A DNA stretch of 64,000 bases, taken from contig NBIV01000110.1 in assembly GCA_003194525.1 (NCBI GenBank), positions 124,001-188,000 on the forward strand, written 5' to 3'. This DNA is from Gracilariopsis chorda (Eukaryota > Rhodophyta > Florideophyceae > Gracilariales > Gracilariaceae). Under the pieces are notes generated by a model, which worked only from the letters and a program-made list of their open reading frames with translations, was not told where the DNA came from and searched no databases. Positions 33,773 through 43,200 of this stretch are shown here, in pieces (the stretch's first letter is position 1; every line of letters starts with the position of its first letter). Made by a program: the position numbers and the translations under genes.

Positions 33773-35371
33773 AGTTATCCGCGCACAATACAGGACCTTC
33801 ACTCGAAGTGTTACTCAAGACGAGATCTCTTGCCGGAAACGATGCAGCAACTTTCCTCGGAGGCAACTGTCTCTGATTATGTATGATAAATTAGAGCTCT
33901 TCACGTGGTACATACTCACATCATTCTCCACAAGGCATTGAAGCAATATGAAAAAAGGCCAACGAAACAAAAAGCGTTCCTCGCCAGATTCCTGAAGTAC
34001 GTCCTACGGAGAACTGAAGTCGACTCGCGCATATTACGTAGGTGTCCAACAATATGAATCCAGTTAATTGAAAAAAAGATGGAATTTCCAGGCACGCAGA
34101 AGAGTATTTATTTGGCAGCGGAAAGGCAAGCGGGCGCTGATCGCTGAAGCCGTAAACGAGCCACTGCGAGTTCTGCTCCCGTAGCAGCAGTCGTTTTGCT
34201 TCTCCCAGCGATCGGCACCCACACAGCTCATCTGCTCTGTCTCTTGGGCTTTGTTTTCCCACTCCCAAAAGTCTCTGACACCCTGGCACTCCGGCCTTCT
34301 AGGGCCACGTTGTCCTTCTAGGACGTTGCTGTTTGTAGCTCACTTCTACTGACTCCAGGAAGGGCTGATTAGGTCTGCCCTTCACACCTGACCAAGAATA
34401 AAGATCGAGCATAAGCTGTATTGAAGCCACAAGTAAAGGGTTTTCTTTTCATACCGAGGGTTAAACGTTAGCGCTCCCTTTCCCGTGAGTAGATGCCTTC
34501 CTAGCCAGCGACGTTGCTCCAAGGCAACCAGGGTTAAGAAGCAAAAGGCTGGCCTTCTAGCTTTCGCGTTCATATTATTGTTCCACAGAGGGGCGGACCT
34601 CACTCACGACTACAGGGTGGCTGGAAATCGACTTAAAAAGCGACAGCGTCGCAGTATCCCACATCAAGTATCGGCGTAATCGTTTACGGCTGACCAGAGT
34701 AAAGACGGCGAGGGATTGCATAGCCCATATTCCCCTGCATTCGAAATACATCTTCGGCTACTAGTCTGGAAGATCCCTTATTTCACCACTACCTTCCTCC
34801 GGCATCCGCAACGAAGGTTGCCTTGTGTCCACTATTCAATAACACGGTTCGTTTCTTTTTCTTTCGCATACTTCTATCATCCGCTATCTTCCCTTCTCCT
34901 GTCACGTATCTATGGGTTAAAATTTTAGGGATACTAGTTCGAATTGCATATCTACTCTTCACTCTCCAGATGATTCTACGCTTTCTTTCTGTGGCACTTC
35001 GTTCGAAGCTCACATACAAGCAAATACCCAACAGTCGTTGTCCCTGGCGCTGAATGTCTTGAACCAATGACCCTCACGGTCATGCCAGACCATACGTTGC
35101 ACTTAATGGCTGCACTCGATTGTATTCGTCATTGTGTATTCAAACGAATTACCAGAGCCACAGTCGGTAAGTCATGTTGTTCTGGTATATTTGAAGGCAA
35201 CAACATTTTCCTCCACGCTCTGGATTTTGATGCAGAACACCCTGTAGTGGTTACAATCTTCCTCAAGTTTTGCGATAACCTTCATGTGCTCTAGTAAAGG
35301 GAACAAGAACAGATACGTCATTTCAATTGCACCCCCAATATGATTGACTGTCATGTTAGTTGAATGTCACG
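33773..35371. other. Intergenic region, about 1.6 kb
   Basis: Only short overlapping frames without recognisable domains occur. No RNA gene, repeat or transposon end was identified by reading. Confidence 0.4.
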
Positions 35372-36223
35372 TTAGTCGTTTCTTATAAACACATTACGAA
35401 CTCCGGCTACTCTTTTGCCCATGAACCTTGCAATTCGAAAGTTTGGTTCGATGTAGCTGACGTCTAGTAAGCCAGAAGGATCGAAAAACTCAACTGGTAG
35501 TCCCAGTCGTAGTTCAGCTATAACTGCGTTCATATCACTAGGCAGCTGAATGCGTTTGCCGTCAGATCGTTCCAAGATCACTACCTTGTGTTCTAGCAAT
35601 TCAAGCTTCAGGCGACTGGGTCCAACAAATGTGTACTTACATTCCACATCCAATGTGGCATTGATATCGCCCTGCCCAGATGAACCAGGAAAAGTCCAAA
35701 GGGCGCGGTTAATTATGAGCTTCTTATCTGGTAAAACGTCCTGTCCTATACGGCGGATGCGTATGTTCCCACTTGTCTTTCCCCGCAAGGAAGAAAATAA
35801 CAATTTCCATGACCCCGCAAGGGCCGTTTCAGTGAAAATCTCTGTGGCCGCTGGGTTGTTTAGAGACTCAAGACGCCGTATAAGTCTTTCCACCTCAGTA
35901 ATCTGGGCGTCATCATTGATAAGAGTGTTCAGTAATTCCAGTAAACGATGCTTCGCCGTGCTTGGATCAGAAGGAAGATCGACTTTTGAAGTAGGTTTTA
36001 TTGGATCTTTGTTCTTTTCACTCGAATTGTTTTCTGAAATGCCGTTTCCAGTATGACAAAGAAGTAGAGCCCGCCCTCTCCTGCAGTATCGAATCCGAGA
36101 GGCAGTTGACTGCAGGTGAAAGGACTCTGACGACAACTCTCTAGCACAATTTTGTTTTTGTATCGGAAAGCCTGTACAAAAAGCGATGGGGCAACCGTTC
36201 GTATTACTGGCGCCAGGTTGCAT
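35372..36223 (-). CDS. Plastid lipid-associated protein (PAP/fibrillin family)
   Basis: The product is 283 aa from ATG 36223. An N-terminal stretch of about 75 residues rich in Ser/Thr/Arg is compatible with a plastid transit peptide. The PAP/fibrillin domain follows: AKHRLLELLNTLINDDAQ, the signature ETALAGSWKLLFSSLRGKT, a lipocalin-like beta region with NATLDVECKYTFVG, and a C-terminal LLDVSYIEPNFRIARFMGKR matching the family's D-x-(S/T)-Y-L-D-x-x-(M/L)-R-(I/L)-x-R block. Family members sit on plastoglobules or thylakoids and bind lipids and isoprenoids. The gene shows that the host has a plastid. Confidence 0.88.
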   Translation of the reverse strand: MQPGASNTNGCPIAFCTGFPIQKQNCARELSSESFHLQSTASRIRYCRRGRALLLCHTGNGISENNSSEKNKDPIKPTSKVDLPSDPSTAKHRLLELLNTLINDDAQITEVERLIRRLESLNNPAATEIFTETALAGSWKLLFSSLRGKTSGNIRIRRIGQDVLPDKKLIINRALWTFPGSSGQGDINATLDVECKYTFVGPSRLKLELLEHKVVILERSDGKRIQLPSDMNAVIAELRLGLPVEFFDPSGLLDVSYIEPNFRIARFMGKRVAGVRNVFIRND

Positions 36224-36259
36224 GGTTTTCTGGCTATCGCTTGGGCCTATCGAATGCAA

Positions 36260-36996
36260 GAGAAATGCGAAAAAGTTGAGGGTTGAGGGTTAACCGTTTA
36301 CCTCTTGGGTCTTCTCCGCAACAATTGCTCGGTATAAGATGTCAGAAAGTTATGACGCAATCGACAGGAAGGTTTTGCACCCAAGTGTAGATATGTCTAC
36401 CCTTCGTGAAGCCGGAAGAACGGACTTCGCTCCCTCGGAGCTGGACTGGAGATCTGTACCATTACGTATGCAAGGGCAGAATAGTTACCGCATACTGTAC
36501 AAGGGGGGAGCTCAGTGTGGTTGTGACTCACAACTTGTGAGAGTCTATGTATGGCTAGCCGATTACAAAATTTGGTAAGAGCATCTCTACCCGATAGTTC
36601 TATTCAGCTACTCTTGTTGTTGTTGTTGTACAGATGTATGAAAATGATTGGATCACAATGCCAGCAGTACACGTTAAGTTGCAATAGTCAAACTCGTTCT
36701 ACACTCGTACCGCTGGTACTGGGTTATTCCTGATTAGCATTTTGTGTCGCACACAAAGTCCATGAAAACATTGCCAGCAATGATACCGCGTATTAGGACG
36801 AGAGCATTTGTGTACTCGCATTTTTCATGCGAACACGGATTTGAACACGCTCAACTGCCGAGGGCGCAGATTAGCAAGCTTTCAAAATCGTGGCAATTCA
36901 GAGCGTGCGACGGCTCACGATGCAGACTTGACGGCTTTCTGCACCTTAACAGCACAGGTTTAGCCGTTACCGTCCCCTCTTCTTTACATCGTCGCC
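36260..36996. other. Intergenic region and probable left flank of the Harbinger element
   Basis: No supported gene. The left terminal repeat of the DNA transposon that starts to be readable at 36997 should lie here, but I could not identify a matching inverted repeat to the right flank (51.0-51.3 kb). Confidence 0.35.
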
Positions 36997-37396
36997 ATGC
37001 TTCACATTCTCCTCATTTTCCTCTCCAAAAGCAATCGACTGCGCTAAATCGACAACTACCCCTTCCGCCACCACATCTCGGCAACTGCGCAACGCCGTCG
37101 CGACAGACGTATCCCTCGGGTAGCGCTACAGGATTCACATTCATCTCCGTTTATGACTCTATTTCTGTCGGTTAATGATCAAGCTCTTATCACAATCACT
37201 GGTTTCGATCATAATGCCTTCGATTATATTCTAAAAAGATTCGCTCCACTTTACGGTATATACTCCCCGTACTCTATCACTGGGATGGTAACTCGCCTCC
37301 AGCGCCCGGCACGAAGACCGAGATCGCTGACAGCTTTGCAGTGTCTCGGTCTGGTGCTGAGTTGGGGCAGAACGCGAGGGTCTACCATGGTCTTGT
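36997..37396 (+). pseudogene. PIF/Harbinger-type transposase, N-terminal part (cut by element 1)
   Basis: The frame starts at ATG 36997, has a TAA at 37045-37047, and then reads through 37153 onward. Seen: GFDHNAFDYILKRFAPLYG and GRP-like PRSLTALQCLGLVLSW, typical of the N-terminal part of DDE_Tnp_4/Harbinger transposases before the DDE core. The frame stops being transposase exactly at the CTTGT duplication and LTR at 37397. It resumes in the same reading frame at 48909. The early TAA means the copy was possibly inactive, or starts downstream, even before the insertion. Confidence 0.75.
37392..37396. repeat. Target-site duplication CTTGT (left copy)
   Basis: CTTGT directly abuts the TG of the left LTR and matches 48904-48908 beyond the CA of the right LTR. 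Confidence 0.9.
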
Positions 37397-38203
37397 TGTG
37401 GTGCAATGCCCCAAAGGGGAAAAACACCGAAAGACGTCCGGGATCTTCCTCTCACGAGGTGAACCCAGTTGGGTAGAGCCCTCCCAGAGGTGTCACGGCG
37501 AAGCCGGTTTGTAAGACCAGGGACACCTGTCGCGACTCGCGCAGGGAGGTGAAGGCGAAGAATCGGTATCCGCGTGAGCGGGGTGTGATCCTCAGTAGAG
37601 GTATGTTTCCACGTAAGTGGGGGTGTGTGAGCGGATGCGCACACGAGGGCCGCGGATAGCGGGAGGTGCTACCCTAAAAAGGGGAAAGAGGAAGGACGAG
37701 TGGGTCGCGAGAGCGACGAGTAGATACGGCAATGCCAGTGGACAGGACTCCCTATACAGGGCGAAACACCAATATGATTGGAACAATTAGTACTCCCAAT
37801 GATGGGTCTCCTTTAGATGTGCAAGGGGGGTGAACTTCCGTACACTACGGTGCTTCCCTCCAAGAAGGAGTTGAGAACACGCGGAGGCGGTAAAGCTCAG
37901 AGCCAATTCCCCAGGTTGGGGTCCCTTGTTGGGGAAGGTTTACTGGTGCGACGGCAGTGCGCCGTCGCACTAAGTACTAGCTTCCCAGAAATGGGTGTGA
38001 AAATAATAAATAAAATTAACTAAAATACTCCACATTCCGTGGCAACATCCACTACTGTGGCCAACCGCCAATTGACCCAAAACCGTGTCCCACGTGTCCA
38101 TACCCACCATTGTGGGGCGTAGTTCATATACACACTACACAACCGATAATATCGGGAAAGCGTTCAAGTACCCAGAATCCCTCCCTGAGGGCGTTGCACT
38201 TCA
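37397..38203 (-). repeat. Element 1 3' LTR (left copy)
   Basis: 807 bp, TG..CA ends, near-identical to 48097-48903. Its first 290 bp hold at least ten perfect 4-bp-stem hairpins, for example 37570-37581, 37590-37601, 37609-37620. Confidence 0.95.
37946..37970. repeat. Strong LTR stem-loop
   Basis: A 10-bp stem GTGCGACGGC/GCCGTCGCAC with loop AGTGC. The right LTR copy (48646-48670) has one stem mismatch. The element B copy (52176-52200) has an 11-bp stem with a different 3-nt loop. Confidence 0.85.
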
Positions 38204-38215
38204 TATCCCCCCCTT
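38204..38215 (-). promoter_or_regulatory. Polypurine tract of element 1
   Basis: On the minus strand AAGGGGGGGATA directly precedes the 3' LTR start TGAAGTG. This is the expected plus-strand DNA primer site and fixes the element's orientation. Confidence 0.8.
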
Positions 38216-38259
38216 AAGGCGGGAAAACGACCGCGGGCGCGGAGGATTCCCAGACGAAA

Positions 38260-40047
38260 ATGGGTGATAAAAGCGCGTGCTTTGTCTCCGGTTCTCCGGT
38301 AAATCCCTCTGCACCAGAGTCATCAAGCACACAAACGACAACAACAGCCACCCTCCAAAAGGGACAAATGAACGACGACAACCATATCAACAGCCACAGC
38401 CAACCGCCGAGACTTCTCGGGCGGTACACCACCGGTTTCCGGTCAGTTCCCCTGCCTCAGGGCGATCGAAATCCGGTACAACCGGGGAATATGGCTGCTG
38501 CAGCCGACCATCCCTTCGCACTACCACCTTCGGTGGTGTCCTCCGGAACCACTCCGGTGTCCAACTGGCCAACCTACAACACCCTGGTGGGGCTCAACCC
38601 GATGAATCGGAATCACGCGTCGCGCCTGCGCCTTGCCCCGTGGTTTCACCCGGTCGCTGTCCTCAATGAGGGGTTGGTCACCGCTTATGCGGATGGTTCA
38701 GACACCCTTCCGGGGGATCTGCCCAGAGCAGTCACCACATCGTGGGATTGGCGTCACCGGATTGCGATTCCGCGTCACCACCTCCGAAGAAACTCGGGCG
38801 AGACCGTCGCTGCGGCGCAGACCGCGTTGACGCGGATGGCGTACCAACGGCAGAGCCGGGCTCCATTCGATGTACCGGTCCCACCGGAGTTTGGCTTCGA
38901 CGTTAGCTACTTCCGCACTCGCGGGGAGATTGGGTACGGCGAGAACCTGTTCCGCCTCGAGACCCTCGCTTGGAGGAATTTCCCCGCAGCGCGGCAAGAG
39001 GCCCTTTGCTGGGAGCGACCGATTATTCGGGCGGAGTTCAGGTACCTTCCCCGGCAATACCGGTCCAACTTTCTCCAAAACTTCATCCGCTACGAGCGGC
39101 GTTGGCGATCCCGATTCGGGTACTTTATCCCGTATCAGAACGTGGAGATAGAGCGGATTGCGCCGCCTCACCGACTAGGTCGGTATGTAGCACTCCCCGA
39201 GTGGTGGCGCTTCCATGAAGCCTGCCGGGGGTGCTACATAGAACTCCCGCCGGTACTTACGTACCTCGGTTCGCTGCTCATGCAGGATCCCCGGTCGGGG
39301 TTGTGGTCCGTAGTGGTTACGGAGTGGGCGGCCCGCAGTGCGGCTTATATCCTCAACGAGGCGTACGACCAGTATCGTCTCTGGTTCCTTCAACCGCGTG
39401 TGCGGGCAGCGATCCGAAACTTGGATCTTCGCATCCCCCTTGGGGGCCAGGCCAACAATGAAGAGGTCCTCCAATTACTTGGGTACATCGACAGCGTTAG
39501 CTGGAGTGAGGTCCCGCTGGAGCAAAGCGGTCGTCTGGATGGCGGCAGCGGTAACACCGGTGGTCCGGGACTCGGTAGAAACACCGCCCTTGCGGGGGAT
39601 TTTATCTACTTCGACCCCTGGGAGTTCCGGGAAATTTCCTCCGAGGAGGCGCGAGAGCTTCGCGATACGCCCCGGCATGTGCCGGAAGACCACCCGGTGG
39701 GGTACGTCGATTCTGACGACTACTACCGCGCATACGGCGGGGATGACCCAATGGTCGATAACGAACCGGAAGAACCCGGGGAGATGGACGTAGAGGAAAC
39801 CGGCGCTAGCGCGGAAGCTTTCCCAGAGGGGGTATCTCCGGCCGAGCCGGCTGCTGACCCTTCAACGGCAAGTGCCGGACCTTCTATCCCCAGCGGGGTG
39901 ACGGCGAATGAAAACGAAATCATCGCACGTTTCCTCCGGGGTGCCGGTCTTAGCGCTGCCGAGGTATCGGGGGATGTCACCACCATGGCGGACGCGTTGG
40001 CCTACCGCCTTGCTGGGGGTTACGCCCCGGACGATGGGGGTGAGTGA
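38260..40047 (+). CDS. Antisense-strand protein of element 1 (unknown function)
   Basis: The product is 595 aa from ATG 38260, 57 bp inside the 3' LTR and on the strand opposite to gag-pol. The Pro/Ser-rich first 80 residues are followed by a conserved core of about 330 residues with APWFHP, FDVSYFRTRGEIGYGE, RPIIRAEFRYLPRQ, RSRFGYFIPYQNVE, IELPPVLTYL, WSVVVTEWAARSAAYIL and YDQYRLW. An acidic tail ends in a Gly/Asp-rich segment. Homologous proteins lie in the same place in elements 2 and 3, so it is a maintained gene and not a chance frame. I recognise no known domain, signal peptide or membrane segment. It could be an envelope-like, structural or regulatory accessory; no function is assigned. 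Confidence 0.85.
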   Translation: MGDKSACFVSGSPVNPSAPESSSTQTTTTATLQKGQMNDDNHINSHSQPPRLLGRYTTGFRSVPLPQGDRNPVQPGNMAAAADHPFALPPSVVSSGTTPVSNWPTYNTLVGLNPMNRNHASRLRLAPWFHPVAVLNEGLVTAYADGSDTLPGDLPRAVTTSWDWRHRIAIPRHHLRRNSGETVAAAQTALTRMAYQRQSRAPFDVPVPPEFGFDVSYFRTRGEIGYGENLFRLETLAWRNFPAARQEALCWERPIIRAEFRYLPRQYRSNFLQNFIRYERRWRSRFGYFIPYQNVEIERIAPPHRLGRYVALPEWWRFHEACRGCYIELPPVLTYLGSLLMQDPRSGLWSVVVTEWAARSAAYILNEAYDQYRLWFLQPRVRAAIRNLDLRIPLGGQANNEEVLQLLGYIDSVSWSEVPLEQSGRLDGGSGNTGGPGLGRNTALAGDFIYFDPWEFREISSEEARELRDTPRHVPEDHPVGYVDSDDYYRAYGGDDPMVDNEPEEPGEMDVEETGASAEAFPEGVSPAEPAADPSTASAGPSIPSGVTANENEIIARFLRGAGLSAAEVSGDVTTMADALAYRLAGGYAPDDGGE

Positions 40048-40134
40048 AACCTCTAGTCCAGTTTCCTGGTTCTTCTTTCCCTGGCTATGCCAGTTAGTGT
40101 AGTGTAGTATTGTGGGGAGCTAGCTGCTCCCTTG

Positions 40135-40140
40135 AATAAA
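40135..40140 (+). terminator. Polyadenylation signal of the antisense gene
   Basis: AATAAA lies 88 nt after the stop at 40047, just after a GGGAGC/GCTCCC hairpin. Element 2 has AATAAA at the same relative place (56344-56349). Confidence 0.55.
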
Positions 40141-40238
40141 CTTTCCCGTTTAGAACGGTGCTTCTCGGTTGAGTTCCCCGTCTTCGACGGACCTTGTCTT
40201 GTTATCCTTTCCTTTCGCTCTCCGCTCGCGCGGCAACG

Positions 40239-43200
40239 TTACCCAACTTGGGCATTTACCAGCGTGGCTGGAGCTGCAGTTCCCGTTTGACGGTGGTATC
40301 GCACGACCTGCGACCGTGGGAGGTGTTCCATTGGCTCCCACGTATCCCCACTGGGGTCGTACCCGTACCAGCGGACGCGGTATTGTAGAATACCATCCTG
40401 GTCCCAGGTGTGTCCGACAAGTCGGTCTACTACGAACTCTCGTTCGTAGACCTGCCGGCCGTGCCGGGTGGTGGTTGTAATCCCTGGCGAGGGTTGCCCG
40501 CGGTGCGGTATAATGTCCCTTAGCAGGGTGTTCGGCGATAACTCCGACGTTGCCGTGCGCTGTCCTAGTGGCCGCTGCTCATGCGGGAAAATATCCCTCA
40601 AGAGGGTGTGTGGTGCCACAGTTTTCACCGGCAAGTCGTTCCCCAGAGGGGTGTCGTTGTTTCCGTCTTCACGGTAGGCCGGGCGAACCGCCAGTCGGCG
40701 GGGGACTTGGGTTCCGCCTTCGCGGTTGAGCGCACGAACCGCGAGTTTGCGGGAAGATGACCGCTCCTGCGGGATCGGCATTTCCACAATCCCCTGGGGG
40801 GTCCCGTGCGACACGGTGATTGGGTGGCGAACCGCCTCCCTGCCAGGCGCACGAGCGCTCTGCACCATACGTTCCGGCGATGCCGTGGTGTCCCCGGCTA
40901 CTGACGGGTTGCCTGGGGCTAACTCCGGTACACCGGTATTTTGGTCAAAATTCCCCTCTGGGGGGTTCCGGGCAGGTGCCGATGACACCCTTTTCAGGGG
41001 AATTGCCGCTGAGCGCAGTGCACCATCTCCGTGAGGAGGAGCAGCGTCCGGTACGACCGGTTTCGAGCGTGCGATGGCGCGCGTTATTCCCGAGTTCCTC
41101 GGTTCTTCGCCGCAGCGATGCGGGGGTTGGCGCAAATTATTCCCCGTAGCGGGGGCTTTGATTCCGTCAACGACGGGAGGCGTTTCCGGTGCTTGCGAGC
41201 CAGGGCTTAAAGCTTCGACTGCAGCTTGGCCGCCTTTTTCCCCAAGAGGGGTGTGGGTATTCCCCTGTGAGGCCGGCGTATCTGGGCGCCCCTTCTCCGC
41301 AGGGCGCGGATCTGATCGACCTGATTGAACCGCTTCCGCGGGGACTTCCGCCAACGGCGGCTTCGAGGCATCGGGCGATTGCCTTTCCGCTGCTGCGGTA
41401 TTGGAGTGAGGCTTCTCGTTTTCCCGGGACAAACGGTGTATTTGCCGCTTTTGCAGGGCCTGTGCGTCTGGTTCCTGTTGCACAGCACTGCCCGGGAACG
41501 GGGGATTAGTGTCGCGTGACATACTCCGTGCTCCACGGTCAGTGTTCCGTATGTTACGGTGTGTTTCCCGTTGCGACGGTGATATCGCTCCTCGAAAACG
41601 AGTGTTCTCCTCCCCCTCCTTAGACGGAGCGGCGGGATAAGGGATAACATTCCCCGCCTGGCGGGTATAGATGCGCGCCAGTGGGGCAGACGTGGTAGGG
41701 GCGGGCGCTGAGGGGCCCGAATTACCCGGCTGAGCCGGTGAGTCCGACAGAGTCGGTAGGTCTGAGAGTCCCCGGCTGGGGTGTGGTAGTACCGTAGGTC
41801 TAGTACTCCCGGATTGTTCCGGTGTAGCGGAGTCCGTAGAAACGGGGTTGCCTGGATCCAGGACTACCTCTGACGAGGGAGGAGGGGCGAGGACAACACG
41901 ATCACGGGAAATCCGTTCGTGCGTGTCCCCCATCTCTACCACGACAGTGTCGGTGTTAACAGAGATCACCTTGAAGGGTCCATCCGCCACAGGTGAGAGT
42001 TTGTGACGCTTCTCCCGTTCCGGGTTGTAGTATTCCTTCCTGATGAAGACGTAGTTATTTGCCCGAATCGGGGATGGTTTTCCTCGCACGCGAGCGTCAA
42101 AATCCCGCTTGTAAGCGGCTTGGGCCCGTGCCATAGACTTCCGCGCAGCGGGGACCAGCTTGGAAAGCCATCGCTTCCATTGCTGCCGGTAGATACCCAC
42201 AGATGGGAAATTGTCCAAGGTAGCTTGGGGTTCCAGCGCCACAGGCGGGGGTGTTCTAGATAGAACTAACTCGAATGGCGAAACTCCGGTAGTCCGGTGT
42301 ACCTGCGTATTGTACGCGTAGGTTACCGCATCAGCGTAGAGATCCCAATTCGTTGGGTGGTCAGCGACGTAGGAACGTAACGCCGCGAGTAACGTCCGGT
42401 TAAACCGTTCAACTTGCCCATTACACTGGGGGTGGTAGGTAGTCGTGAACAAGTTCTTGACATCCAGGATGCGACAAACATCCTGGAAGAACTTGCTCAC
42501 GAACTGCTTCCCGTTGTCAGAGAGCACCTCTACAGGGGGACCGTAGACAAAAATCCAGTGCGTCACCAGAGCCTGGGCCACCGTGAGAGCGGTTATCCTC
42601 CGAAGAGGGACAGTCCGTACCAGCTTAGAAAAGCGGTCGGTAATGACAAGTAGAAACTTGTTTCCACGTTTCGTGGTGAGTAATGGTCCGAGAATATCGA
42701 TCGCGATAAACTCGAGCGGCGCCCTTGCGGGGAATAGTTTCATCTTCCTCGCATTTTTGCGGAGTTTGACGCGATTCTTCGCGCATTCGCTACAAAACCG
42801 CACAGTTGCGTAGCAATCCACCGCCATTGCGGGCCAATAGAAATCCCTTCGCAGGGTTAGGTAGAGTTTCCTCCCACCTGGGTGACCTCCAATGGGGGCG
42901 TAGTGTGATAGATGTAACACCCGCGATTGCAGGGAATGTGGTACCACAATCTGTGGGCGGGCCTCGACCTTTCTTACGAGGTAGCCTTTGTCGTTTACCC
43001 CGAAAGGGAGATCTTCACCACCGTTGATACGGGCACGAATTCTCGTACAGAATGGGTCGCCGAATTGTTCTCGGATCATTTCTTCCGGTGATACCGGTAC
43101 AAAGTTTCCCGGTAACGGGTTCTCAGATTTATCTCGCGATGCGAGTAGTTCGTCAAAATCAGCATCCTCGTCCCAGGTTTCTGGCCTAGCCTCGACGGCA

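Noticed and set aside
37570..37620. GNRA-tetraloop signature (GTGA, GTAA, GAGA, GCGA loops)
   Set aside because: Several plus-strand hairpins have such loops, but many others do not (AGTA, CTTC, TCCT, TTC), and the coding strand of gag-pol carries the complements. Not consistent enough to claim.
38085..38267. Short frames inside the LTRs
   Set aside because: They repeat in both LTRs, are not conserved in element 2's LTR and lack coding features.
41611..41623. Shine-Dalgarno-like TAAGGAGG within the internal 13-mer
   Set aside because: It resembles a bacterial or plastid ribosome site, but these are nuclear retroelements with no plastid-style gene start just downstream. Identity with the 3' polypurine tract explains it better.
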